Source: Roseococcus sp. (GTDB lineage Bacteria; Pseudomonadota; Alphaproteobacteria; Acetobacterales; Acetobacteraceae). From it: a stretch of DNA of 64,000 nucleotides. The translations under genes and the position numbers were made by a program. Below are positions 27,552 to 38,200 of the stretch, piece after piece (the stretch's first letter is position 1; every line of letters begins with the position of its first letter). The notes beneath the pieces are model-generated. The model was not told the DNA's origin and searched no databases. It saw only the letters and a list, made by a program, of their open reading frames with translations. The stretch lies in NCBI GenBank assembly GCA_026414745.1, contig JAOAIK010000019.1, positions 31,710 to 95,709 of the forward strand. Direction: 5' to 3'.

Positions 27552-28259
27552 TCAGCGGGCCTTGAACTGCGTGGCGCCGAACATGTTGTCGCGTTCCTCC
27601 TCGGTCAGCGGTCCCTGGCGCTGGCGATCGGCCAGCACCGCCACCCCCCGCTGCACGGCAGGGCGGGCGGCGATGGCATCGTGCCAGCGTTTCACAGCCG
27701 GGAAATGCGCGAGATCAATGCCCCTGCGGTCGGGGTTCCGGATCCAGGGGAAGGTCGCGATGTCGGCGATGCTGTAGTCGGGCCCCGCGAGGTAGGGGCT
27801 CTGCGCGAGCCGCTTCTCCAGCACCCGGTGCAGGCGCTGCACCTCGTTGGCGTAGCGGGTGATGGCGTAGCTGAGCTTCTCGGGCGCGTAGAGGGCGAAG
27901 TGGTTGTACTGGCCGAACATCGGTCCCACCCCGCCCATCTGGAACATGAGCCATTGCAGGCAGCGGTGGCGCGCCTCGCCCGAAGCGGGCAGCAGCGGAG
28001 AGCCGGTCTTCTCGCAGAGGTAGATGAGGATCGCCCCGCTCTCGAACAGCGCGAAGGGGCGGCCCTCCGGCCCCTCGGGATCCTCGATGGCGGGAATGCG
28101 ATGATTGGGCGTGATGGCCAGGAACTCGGGGCGGAACTGCTCGCCCGCGGCGATGTTCACCGGCACGACCTCGTAGGGAAGACCGAGCTCCTCGAGCAGG
28201 ATGTGGACCTTGTGCCCGTTGGGAGTGGGCCAGGTGTGGAGCCGGATGGCTGCGGACAT
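27552..28259 (-). CDS. Glutathione S-transferase, Ure2p/Nu-like (disulfide-bond oxidoreductase type)
   Basis: A cytosolic glutathione-dependent enzyme of 235 residues. The thioredoxin-like half has TWPTPNGHKVHILLEELGL, where Thr and Asn take the place of the catalytic Tyr as in Nu-class GSTs such as YfcG, then NHRIPAI and ESGAILIYLCEKTG for glutathione binding. The helical half keeps FPWIRN and ends with an EERDNMFG extension. It stands just upstream of the VOC gene. Nu-class members mostly act as disulfide reductases; the natural substrate is unknown. Confidence 0.88.
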   Translation of the reverse strand: MSAAIRLHTWPTPNGHKVHILLEELGLPYEVVPVNIAAGEQFRPEFLAITPNHRIPAIEDPEGPEGRPFALFESGAILIYLCEKTGSPLLPASGEARHRCLQWLMFQMGGVGPMFGQYNHFALYAPEKLSYAITRYANEVQRLHRVLEKRLAQSPYLAGPDYSIADIATFPWIRNPDRRGIDLAHFPAVKRWHDAIAARPAVQRGVAVLADRQRQGPLTEEERDNMFGATQFKAR

Positions 28260-28323
28260 GCGCTTCCTCGATCTTGCGCCCCTGACGATGCCGCCCCCGG
28301 CGCGCCGCGTCCAGGCCGGCGCC

Positions 28324-29484
28324 TCAGTCCCGCGCCACGCCGAACTCGAGGTCGCGCTGCACCCACACGGCGATGAGCAGGCCGAAGCCGAGCATGGTCG
28401 TCAGCATCGCCGATCCGCCATGGCTGATCAGCGGCAGCGGAACCCCGCCCACCGGAATGCTGCCGGTCACCATCGCCACGTTCACGAAGACGTAGAAGAA
28501 CCAGTTGGCGCCGAGCCCGATGGCCAGCAGCCGCCCGAACTGGTGCCGGCACCGCAGCGCCACCATCAGGCAGAACGCGGTGACGCAGAGCAGCAGGAAG
28601 AGCGTGCCGACCGCCCCCACGAGCCCGAACTCCTCGGCAATGAGGGTGAAGATGAAATCCGTCTCCTTCTCCGGAAGAAAGTTGAGATGGCCCTGCGTGC
28701 CCTGCAGGAAGCCCTTGCCCCAGATGCCCCCCGAACCCAGCGCGATCTTCGACTGGATGATGTTGTAGCCGGCGCCGAGCGGGTCGCTCTCCGGATCGAG
28801 GAAGGTGGTGATGCGCGCCCGCTGGTAGTCGCGCAGATTGGCGTAGACGAGGGGCGCCGCCGCGACCGCCCCCGCGATCACCCCCGCGAATTTCCACCAG
28901 CGCACGCCCGAGGCCCAGAACACCACCCCGCCGAGCGCCAGGGTGATCAGCGCGGTGCCGAGGTTGGGCTGCTTGTAGATGAGCGCGACGGGCACGGCGA
29001 CGAGCAGCAGCGGCGGAACGAGAAAGAGGGGATTGCCCACCCTCTCCCAGCTCGCGCGGTGGAACCACGCCGCAAGGGCCAGCACGAGGGTGATCTTCAT
29101 CAGCTCGGAGGGCTGGAGCTGGAAGGGGCCGAGATTGATCCAGCGCTGCGCGCCGCCGCCGACCTGTCCGTGCAGCGCCACCAGCACGAGCAGCCCCACG
29201 CCCGCGAGGTAGCCGACCGGCGCCAGCGCCGCGATCAGCCGGATATCGAGGAAGGCGACGCAGAGCATCAGGACGAGGCAGAAGCCGAACCGGAGCGCGT
29301 GACGGTTGGCGTAGAGATCGGGGTTTCCCGACCCCGCCGAGGTGAGCGCCACATAGCCGATGCCGGCGATCGCGCAGAGCAGGAGGACGAAGAGCCAGGG
29401 AATGGACCACAGCTTGCGCAGCACCCCCGCCCCGCGGTCGCGCGCCAGCAGCCGCCTTTCGAAGAGGGAGGAGGAGGAGATCAT
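28324..29484 (-). CDS. rodA: Rod shape-determining protein RodA (SEDS glycosyltransferase)
   Basis: RodA polymerises peptidoglycan strands from lipid II for side-wall growth, working with PBP2. The 386-residue protein has about ten membrane helices and the SEDS hallmarks: LGPFQLQPSELMK, the KQPNLGTAL segment with its Lys-Gln-Pro, and the C-terminal GGVPLPLISHGGSAMLT. It is the last gene of mreB-mreC-mreD-mrdA-rodA, 12 bases after mrdA. Full length, no odd features. Confidence 0.97.
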   Translation of the reverse strand: MISSSSLFERRLLARDRGAGVLRKLWSIPWLFVLLLCAIAGIGYVALTSAGSGNPDLYANRHALRFGFCLVLMLCVAFLDIRLIAALAPVGYLAGVGLLVLVALHGQVGGGAQRWINLGPFQLQPSELMKITLVLALAAWFHRASWERVGNPLFLVPPLLLVAVPVALIYKQPNLGTALITLALGGVVFWASGVRWWKFAGVIAGAVAAAPLVYANLRDYQRARITTFLDPESDPLGAGYNIIQSKIALGSGGIWGKGFLQGTQGHLNFLPEKETDFIFTLIAEEFGLVGAVGTLFLLLCVTAFCLMVALRCRHQFGRLLAIGLGANWFFYVFVNVAMVTGSIPVGGVPLPLISHGGSAMLTTMLGFGLLIAVWVQRDLEFGVARD

Positions 29485-29496
29485 GGTGTCATGCCC

Positions 29497-31422
29497 TCAC
29501 CCGCCCCGCGCCGCATCGGCCACGCGCGGCCCGGGCGGATTCGCCCGGAACCGGGTGAAGGTGTCGACCAGGACATCGCGCGCGAGCGGCGCCGCCGCGC
29601 CCGAACCCGAGGTGCCGTGCTCGACCACGACACTCACCGCATAGAGCGGGTTGTCGTGCGGCGCATAGCCCACGAACAGCGCGTGCGGCCGCCATTCCCG
29701 CGGCAGGGTGGCGACGTTGAAGCCGCGCTCGCGCTGTTCGCGGCTGACGCGCCGCACCTGGGTGGTGCCCGTCTTGCCCGCCATCATCCCGAAGCCGCCG
29801 GGCAGGCGGGAGGCCTGCGCCGTGCCGCCGCCCTCGTTGACCACCGCCCACATCGCCTCGCGGATCAGCCTCAGGTCGCGCTCGGGGATGCCCATGGAAG
29901 GCCACTCCTCGGGGCGGGAGCCGCGCACGGGCCGTCCGCCGATGGCGCGCGTCAGATGAGGCTGCACCGCCCGGCCCGAGGCGAGGCGCGCCGTCATGAC
30001 GCAGAGGCTGAGCGGCGTGAGCTGGTAGAAGCCCTGGCCGATGCCGTGCACGATGGTGTCGCCGAGCGCCCAGGGCCGGCCCTGCGCCTCGCGCCACTCG
30101 CGCGTCGGCACCAGGCCGCGGCGCGTGCCCGGCAGCTCGATGTCGAGATCCACGCCCAGGCCGAAGCGCCGCGCCATGGCCGCGATGCGGTTGATGCCGA
30201 GCCGCTTGGCCATCTCGTAGTAGTAGACGTCGCATGACACCTTGAGCGAGGTCCGCATGTCCACCGCGCCATGGCCGTTGCGGTTCCAGCAGTGGAAGCG
30301 CGTCTCGCCGAGATCGTAGTGGCCGGGGCAGACCACGCGCTCGAAGGGCGTGGTCACCCGCGCCTCGAGCGCCGCCAGCGCGACCACCATCTTGAAGGTG
30401 GACCCCGGCGCGTAGAGCCCGTTCGTCGTCTTGTTGATCAGCGGGGTGGAGCGGCCCGCCGTCCACTGCCGCCACTGCGCCGCGCTCACGCCCGCGTTGA
30501 AGATGTTCGGGTCGAAGGAGGGCTGGCTCGCCATCGCCAGCACCTCGCCGTTGCGCGCGTTCATGACGACGACCGAGGTCCCCTCCTCGATCTTGCCGCG
30601 GATCGTCTTCTGCAGCTCCGTGTCGATGGTGATCTCGACATCCTGCCCCGGCACGCCCTCGCGCCGGTCGAGTTCGCGGATCACCCGCCCCACCGCGTTC
30701 ACCTCGAGCTGCACGGCTCCCGCGCGCCCGCGCAGCGCCTGGTCATGGTGGCGCTCGATGCCCGCCCGGCCCACCCGGATGCCGGGAAGCTGCAGCAGCG
30801 GGTCGCCGTCCATGTCGCGTTCGGACGGGGGTGCCACATAGCCCACGATGTGCGCGAGATGCTCGCCCTCCGGATAGATGCGCGTGGTGCCGACATCGGT
30901 GAGGATGCCCGGCAGGTCCGGCGCGTTCACCTCGATGCGCGCCATCTCCTCCCAGGTCAGGAACTCGCGCACGATCACGGGCACGAAGCGGCGGCGGCGG
31001 CGCACCTCGCGCTCGATGCGCGCGCGCTCGTGCTCGGCCAGCGGCACGATGCGGTGGAAGGTCTCGAGGGTGGCGTTCACGTCCGCCGTCTGCTCGGCCA
31101 CCAGAAGCGCCCGCCAGTTCAGGCGGTTCCCCGCCACCACGCGGCCGTTGCGATCGAGAACCCGCCCGCGCGGGGGCGAGAGGAGCCGCGCGGAGAGGCG
31201 GTTCTCCTCGGCGAGGGTGGCGAAGCGCGCTCCCTGCTCCACCTGCAGCCGGTAGAGCCGCCAGCCGAGAAAGCCGAAGGCGCCGAGCTGAAGGCCGCCG
31301 AGCAGCAGGGCCCGGCGCGTGAAGACGGAGCGGCGCCGCTCCTCCTCCAGCTTCACGCCGCGCATGGAGAAGTTCGCCACACCTCCCTTCTCGCGGCGGC
31401 CGCGAAGGAAGGGAAGCCTCAC
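29497..31422 (-). CDS. mrdA: Penicillin-binding protein 2 (elongasome transpeptidase)
   Basis: PBP2 cross-links side-wall peptidoglycan made by RodA and is anchored in the inner membrane. With GTG 31422 the protein has 641 residues: a short cytoplasmic tail, a membrane helix near 35-60, the pedestal/dimerisation domain, and the transpeptidase with STFK (Ser341), SCD and KTGT (Lys550). The GTG start is supported by AGGGAG seven bases upstream and by GTGA overlap with mreD; an ATG at 31365 lacks a well placed ribosome site. It sits in the mre cluster before rodA. Confidence 0.95.
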   Translation of the reverse strand: MRLPFLRGRREKGGVANFSMRGVKLEEERRRSVFTRRALLLGGLQLGAFGFLGWRLYRLQVEQGARFATLAEENRLSARLLSPPRGRVLDRNGRVVAGNRLNWRALLVAEQTADVNATLETFHRIVPLAEHERARIEREVRRRRRFVPVIVREFLTWEEMARIEVNAPDLPGILTDVGTTRIYPEGEHLAHIVGYVAPPSERDMDGDPLLQLPGIRVGRAGIERHHDQALRGRAGAVQLEVNAVGRVIRELDRREGVPGQDVEITIDTELQKTIRGKIEEGTSVVVMNARNGEVLAMASQPSFDPNIFNAGVSAAQWRQWTAGRSTPLINKTTNGLYAPGSTFKMVVALAALEARVTTPFERVVCPGHYDLGETRFHCWNRNGHGAVDMRTSLKVSCDVYYYEMAKRLGINRIAAMARRFGLGVDLDIELPGTRRGLVPTREWREAQGRPWALGDTIVHGIGQGFYQLTPLSLCVMTARLASGRAVQPHLTRAIGGRPVRGSRPEEWPSMGIPERDLRLIREAMWAVVNEGGGTAQASRLPGGFGMMAGKTGTTQVRRVSREQRERGFNVATLPREWRPHALFVGYAPHDNPLYAVSVVVEHGTSGSGAAAPLARDVLVDTFTRFRANPPGPRVADAARGG

Positions 31423-31973
31423 GGCGCCGCTCCCTCGGCGCGGCGCATCGCCATGTGCGCGCGGGTCAGGATCCAGGCGATGCCGGGATAGAGGCCCACC
31501 GCGGCGCCGAACAGGTGCACCCCCGGCATCAGGGCCGGCCACTGCCAGCCGAGCAGCGCCTGCAGCGCCCAGCCGAGCCCCGCGGCGCCGGCAGCCACGG
31601 CGCAGAAGGCGAGCCAGCCCGCGAGAAAGGAGGCGCGCGCGAGCATCTGCCGCGCGCGGAAGGCGAGGCCATGCACGAGAAGGAGGACCAGCACGCCGAT
31701 GCCGAGCGGCGCGAAGACAAGGAGATCGTGCAGCAGGCCGATGGCGAAGACCACCGGCGGGGGCATGGCCGCGGGACGAAAGACGCTCCAGAAGAAGACC
31801 GAGGGCAGGGCCAGGGCTGTCACCAGGCCCGGCACGCCCACGGGTGTTGCGCCCAGCACCATGAGTGCCAGGGCGAAGACGGCCGGAAAGGCCGCCCGCA
31901 GCGCGGCGTCGAGCCGCCGCATCAGCCCCATCGGGGGTTCCGGCCTGCCCTTGGACCCTTGGGTCGGGGCCAT
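31419..31973 (-). CDS. mreD: Rod shape-determining protein MreD
   Basis: MreD is an inner membrane protein that joins MreC in the Rod complex. The 184-residue product is mainly hydrophobic helices with family-like VFFWSVFRP and GLLHDLLVFAPLGI. I start it at ATG 31973, five bases after the mreC stop, with GTGAGG close upstream; ATG 31931 is an alternative. The sequence is poorly conserved in the family, so the name rests on position between mreC and mrdA and on the membrane pattern. Confidence 0.88.
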   Translation of the reverse strand: MAPTQGSKGRPEPPMGLMRRLDAALRAAFPAVFALALMVLGATPVGVPGLVTALALPSVFFWSVFRPAAMPPPVVFAIGLLHDLLVFAPLGIGVLVLLLVHGLAFRARQMLARASFLAGWLAFCAVAAGAAGLGWALQALLGWQWPALMPGVHLFGAAVGLYPGIAWILTRAHMAMRRAEGAAP

Positions 31974-31978
31974 CGGCC

Positions 31979-32842
31979 TCACCGCCGGCCGCGCGGCTCG
32001 GGCCGGGCCACCGCCTCGGGAGGCAGGATGCCCGAGAGGCCGAAATCGAAGAGGCGCAGCACGTCGAGCCGGTCCAGCCGGGCGAAGAGTTCCACCTCCG
32101 CCGCCCCGCTCTCGGTCCAGCGCACCACCCCGACCGGCAGCCCGGCCGGGAAGGCCCCGGCCTCGGCACTGGTCACGACCCGCTCGCCCTCGCGCGGGAG
32201 GCTGCCCTCGGGCCAATGCTGCAGCCGCGGGCGGGCCTGGTTGTTGCCGACCATGATGGCGCGCGCGCGCGACCCCTCCAGCGTGACGGGGATGCGGCTG
32301 TTGATGTCGGTGGCGAGCAGCACGCGCGCCGAGCGCGCGCCCACCTCGGTCACGCGCCCGGCGAAGCCGCGCTCGTCCAGCGCCACCTGGCCCTTGCGGA
32401 TGTTGTGCTGCGGCCCGGCGGCGAGCAGCACGGCGCGCGCGTAGGTACCCCCGGCATCGGCCACCACCCGGGCGGTGCGGAACTGGGGCGCGGGATCGGG
32501 CACCCAGGCGAGCTGGCGGCGCAGCAGCGCGTTCTCCGCCTCGAGCGCCAGCGCCGCCGCCTGCCACCGGTGCAGACGCTCGTTCTCCTCGACGAGGCGG
32601 GCATTCTCCTCGCGCAGCTTCATCAGCGCCTCCGCCTCCGCGATCACCCGGCGCGCCGCCGCCACCGGCTGCTGCGCCGCCGTCCAGACGGGCGCGAGCG
32701 CATCGGCCAGAGCCATGCGCGCGCGCTCGACCAGCAGCGCATCCGCCTTGCCCAGCAGCATCGTGCCGAAGGCGGCGGCGATGAGCACCGGCAGCGAGAG
32801 CCGAGCCAAGGCCTGCCGCAGAGGGATGCTGAGACGAATCAA
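31979..32842 (-). CDS. mreC: Rod shape-determining protein MreC
   Basis: MreC is a periplasmic scaffold that activates PBP2-RodA. Its 287 residues comprise a short cytoplasmic end, one membrane helix at about 15-35, a coiled coil at about 70-105 (EEN-rich) and two beta-barrel subdomains with RVVADAGGTYARAVLLAAG and SGVV-like PVGVVRW. It follows mreB after 118 bases containing two competing stem-loops, and runs into mreD with a short gap. Length is normal. Confidence 0.95.
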   Translation of the reverse strand: MIRLSIPLRQALARLSLPVLIAAAFGTMLLGKADALLVERARMALADALAPVWTAAQQPVAAARRVIAEAEALMKLREENARLVEENERLHRWQAAALALEAENALLRRQLAWVPDPAPQFRTARVVADAGGTYARAVLLAAGPQHNIRKGQVALDERGFAGRVTEVGARSARVLLATDINSRIPVTLEGSRARAIMVGNNQARPRLQHWPEGSLPREGERVVTSAEAGAFPAGLPVGVVRWTESGAAEVELFARLDRLDVLRLFDFGLSGILPPEAVARPEPRGRR

Positions 32843-32882
32843 GAGCCCCCCATCGGTTCGAGACGCCGTTCAGAGACGATCG

Positions 32883-32925
32883 GCCCGGCGCCGCATCCGC
32901 CGCCCCAGGGGGGGCGGCGCCGGGC
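32883..32925. promoter_or_regulatory. Two mutually exclusive stem-loops between mreB and mreC
   Basis: A 12-bp perfect stem pairs 32883-32894 with 32914-32925. A second stem pairs 32899-32906 with 32911-32918 around AGGG and uses bases of the first stem's right arm, so the two cannot form fully together. It lies between the mreB stop and the mreC start and could act as a partial terminator, attenuator or processing site that sets the high MreB to MreC ratio. The structure is read from sequence; the role is inferred. Confidence 0.5.
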
Positions 32926-32960
32926 GAGGCATGGCCGGGGGCGCCGCCGGCCGCCCCGCC

Positions 32961-34058
<1,098 letters not shown>

Positions 34059-34224
34059 TCAGGCAGGATGGGGCAAGCGCGCCCCCCCGCCCCGCCGGGA
34101 TGCGGCGCGCCGACCTCTGGCGTCGCGCCTGCTCGACCGATGCGGCGCCTGCCGAGCCTGCCCCCGTCCGCGCGGCGCGGTGAACCCGCCGGCGGTCCGC
34201 GGCGGGCGGCCGGCGCGAAGGAGC

Positions 34225-35208
34225 TCAATCCTCCGGCCGGAAGCCGGAGGCCTGCACGACCGGTCCCCATTTCGCCGTCTCGGCGCGGATGCGCGCGGCG
34301 AAGTCGGCGGCGCTGCTGTGTGCCACGTCGAAGGCGCGGTTCTCGAGGTTCTGGCGCATCTCCGGGTGGCGCACCGCCTCGGCCAGCAGCGCGTTGAGCT
34401 GGCCCACCAGCGCAGCGGGCGCGCGGGCGGGCAGGAAGGCGCCGAACCACTCATCGGCCGTGAGCTCCGGGTGGCCCTGCTCGGCGAAGGTCGGCACGCC
34501 GGGCAGCCGCGGCAGGCGCTGCGGGCTGGTCAGCGCGATGATGCGCAGCCGCCCGCCCTCATGGTGCGGCACCAGGTCGCCCAGCACATTGACCGTGGCC
34601 GCGATCTGCCCGCCCAGCGCATCGGCGATGGCCGGGGCCGCGCCGCGATAGGGCACATGGGTCAGTTCCACCCCGGTGGCGCGGGCCAGCATCACGCCCG
34701 TGAAGTGCGGCACCGACCCGGCGGCGGGCGAGGCGTAGGAAAGGCCGCGCCGCTGCCGCGCGAGATCGAGGAGCTGGGCGAGGTTCGTCACCCCCGGCGC
34801 GCTGGGCCCGACGGCGAGGCCGAAGGGATAGACCACCACGGGCGAGACGGGCGCCATGTCGCGCAGCGGCTCGTAGCGCAGCCGGTCGCCGTAGAGGTGC
34901 GGATAGATCGTCACCATGCTGGCCGGGGTGACGAGCAGGGTGGTGCCGTCGGGCTCGCTGCGGATCAGCTCCTCGATGGCGAGCCGGCCCGTGGCGCCCA
35001 CGCGGTTCTCCACCACCACCTGCGGCGCCCAGGCGCCGCGCAGCCGCTCGGCCAGCAGGCGGCAGGTCAGGTCCACCGTGCCGCCGGCGGGAAAGCCCGC
35101 CAGGATGCGCGCAGTGCGGTTCACCACCGGCGCCTGCGCCCGCACCAGGGCGGGCGCGGCGAGCAGCGGGGCCGCGAGCAGCGCGCGGCGGGCGAAAGCG
35201 TGGGTCAT
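34225..35208 (-). CDS. Bug-family (tripartite tricarboxylate transporter) substrate-binding protein
   Basis: A periplasmic solute receptor of 327 residues in the TctC/Bug family. It starts with RRALLAAPLLAAPALVRAQA, a Tat-like or Sec signal peptide with cleavage after AQA, and keeps the family motifs PAGGTVDLTCRLLAE, NRVGATGRLA and HVPYRGAAPAIAD. A good ribosome site (GGGAGG) precedes the ATG. No tctA/tctB membrane genes are nearby, as is usual for the many orphan Bug proteins of this group. Ligands in the family are mostly carboxylates; this one is unknown. Confidence 0.92.
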   Translation of the reverse strand: MTHAFARRALLAAPLLAAPALVRAQAPVVNRTARILAGFPAGGTVDLTCRLLAERLRGAWAPQVVVENRVGATGRLAIEELIRSEPDGTTLLVTPASMVTIYPHLYGDRLRYEPLRDMAPVSPVVVYPFGLAVGPSAPGVTNLAQLLDLARQRRGLSYASPAAGSVPHFTGVMLARATGVELTHVPYRGAAPAIADALGGQIAATVNVLGDLVPHHEGGRLRIIALTSPQRLPRLPGVPTFAEQGHPELTADEWFGAFLPARAPAALVGQLNALLAEAVRHPEMRQNLENRAFDVAHSSAADFAARIRAETAKWGPVVQASGFRPED

Positions 35209-35285
35209 GACGGGCCTCCCTGGGGCGTGGTTTCCCCGGGCTTAGCCGAAACCCCGGCCGCCTGGGAATGCTCCGCCCGGCGCCC

Positions 35286-38200
35286 TCAGGCCGCACCGGC
35301 CGGCGCCGCGCGCAGCGCGGGGCGCGCCTGGCCGAAGCGCTCGATCATCACCGGCAGCACCACCAGGATGAACAGCGGCAGCAGCAGCGTGCCGCCCACC
35401 ACCACCACGGCGAGCGGGCGCTGCAGGTCGCTGCCGATGCCGCTCGCCAGCGCCATGGGCAGCAGCCCCACCATGGCGGCCATGCAGGTCATCATCACCG
35501 GGCGCATCCGGTCCGCCCCGGCCTGATCCAGCGCCGCGCGCCAGGGCAGCCCCTGCGCCAGCAGGCTCCGGAAATGCGAGAGCAGGATGATCCCCTCCAT
35601 GGCCGTGATGCCGAACAGGGCGAGGAAGCCGATGGCGGCCGGCACGCTGAAGTGCAGCCCCATCAGCGCCAGCGCCGCCACCCCGCCGGCGCAGGAGAGC
35701 GGCAGCACCGGCATGATCAGCAGCATGTCGCGCACGCTGCCGAACTGGATGTAGAGCAGCACGGCGATGAGCAGCACCGCCGCCGGCACCGTGACCGTGA
35801 GGCGCGCCACCGCGTCCTGCAGGTTGCGGAACTCGCCCACCCATTCGAGGCGGTAGCCGGGCGGCAGCGGCACGCGCGCGGCCACGCGCGCCGCCGCCTC
35901 CTCCACCGCGCCCTGCTGGTCGCGCCCGCGCACGCTGAACTTCACCGGCACGTAGCGCTGCGCGTCCTCGCGGTAGATATAGGAGGGGCCGGAGAGCAGG
36001 CGGATCGTCGCGACATCGGCGAGCGTGGCGCCGGAGGCCGCGTTCACCGGGATCCGCCCGATCGCCTCCGCGTCCTCGCGGTAGGCGCCGTCCAGGCGGA
36101 CCATGATGGGGAAGTTGCGGTCGCTGCCCTCCTCGTAGAGGCGCCCCGCCTCGCGCCCGCCGATCGCGGCCTGGATGGTGGCGTTGATGTCGTTCACCGA
36201 CAGCCCGTAGCGGGCCGCCCGCTGGCGGTCCACGCGGATCGAGAGGGTGGGCTGGCCCAGGGTGCGCAAGGCCGCGAGGTCGGCGATGCCGCGCACCTGC
36301 TCGAGCTCGGCGCGGATGCGCTCGGCGAGCTGCGCCAGCACCTCGAGGTCGGGGCCGATGACCTTGAGCGCGTTCGCGCCCTTCACGCCGGAGGCCGCCT
36401 CCTGGACGTTGTCGCTGATGTACTGGCTGAAGTTGAACTCGACGCCGACGAACTCCTCGCGCAGCCGCCGCTCGATGGCGGCCACCAGCCCGTCCTTGCT
36501 GCGGGCGGTGCGCCATTCCTCCATCGGCCGCAGCGGGATGAAGAACTCGGCGTTGAAGAAGCCCGCGCTGTCGGTGCCGTCGTCCGGCCGCCCCTGCTGG
36601 GAGGTGACGGTGATCACCTCGGGGAACTCCATCACGGCGCGGCGCATGCGGTTGACGGTGGCGTTGCCCTCCTCGAGCGAGATGGTGGCGGGCAGCGTGG
36701 CGCGCATCCAGATGCTGCCCTCCTCCAGCGTGGGCAGGAACTCGCCGCCCAGCCGCGCGAACTGCGCGCCCGCGCCGACCAGCACGAGCAGCGCGAGGCC
36801 GAGCGTCGCGCCCTGGCGGCGCAGCGCGGCGTGGTGAAGGGCGCGGTGGGCGCGGGCGAGCCAGCGCACCAGCGGCATCTCGCGCTCGCGCGTCTCGGCG
36901 GTGAAGAGCAGTGCCGCCAGCGCGGGCGCCACGGTGAAGGTCGCGATGATGGCGCCGATGATGGCGTAGGCGTAGGTCTGCGCCATCGGGCCGAAGATGC
37001 GCCCCTCGATGCCGCTCATGGCGAAGAGGGGCAGGAAGGCGGCCACGACGATGAGGGCGGAGAAGAAGATCGGCCCGCCCACCTCGCTGCCCGCGCGCAG
37101 GATGGTGGCGTGCAGCGGTGCAAGCCCGCGCGCCGCGCCGCGCGCCGGCGCGCCGCCCCGCGGGCCATGGTGCAGGTGGCGGTAGATGTTCTCGACCATG
37201 ATCACGGTGGCGTCCACCAAGAGGCCGAAATCGAGGCTGCCGAGGCTGAGCAGGTTCGCGCTCTCGCCGCGCAGCAGCATCACCAGCACGGCGAAGAAGA
37301 AGGCGAAGGGGATGGTGGCGCCCACCACCAGCGCGCCGCGCAGATCGCCCAGGAACAGCCACTGGATGAGCACCACCAGCGCCACCCCGAGCAGGATGTT
37401 CTTCACCACATGGTGGGTGGTGAGCATCACCAGTTCCTGCCGGTCGTAGATGGGCACGACGCGCACGCCGGGCGGCAGCACCCCGCCCGCGTTGATGGCC
37501 TGCACCTCGCGCTCCACCGCGCGGATCACGGGCAGGGTCTGCTCGCCCCGGCGCATGAGGACGACGCCGATCACCACGTCGTCCTGCTCCTCCTGGCCGG
37601 CGATGCCCAGCCGCGGCAGAGCCCCCGTCTCCACCCGCGCCACGTCGCGCAGCAGGATGGGCACGCCCTCGCGCGCGCCGAGCACCACCGCCTCGATGTC
37701 CTCGAGCGAGCGGATCAGGCCCACCCCCTGCACCACCGCCGCCTGCGGGCCCACGCTGATGACGCCCGCGCCCACCGTCGCGCCGCCCTGGCCGATGGCG
37801 TCGGCCACCTGCGCCACGCTCAGCCCGTAGGCGGTGAGGCGCGGCAGGTCGAGCACCACGTTGAAGGCCTTGCTCGGCCCGCCATAGGCGGTGACGTCCA
37901 CCACGCCCGGCACGCGCTTGAAACGGCGCTGCAGCACCCAGTCCTGCAGCACGCGCAGATCGGCGGGCGAGAAGCCGGGCGGGCCTTCCAGCCGGTAGCG
38001 GAGGATCTCGCCGATCGGCGACCAGGGGCTGATCTGCGGCTGCACGCCGGGCTGGAGGGTGATCTGCCCGAGCCGGTTCAGCACCTGCTGCAGCGCCTGC
38101 TCGTAGCTGAAGGCGTGGCTGAACTGCGCCTGCACCACCGACAGCCCGAACAGCGAGGTGGAGCGGATGCGCTGGAGGTTGGGCATGCCCGCGAGCCCCG

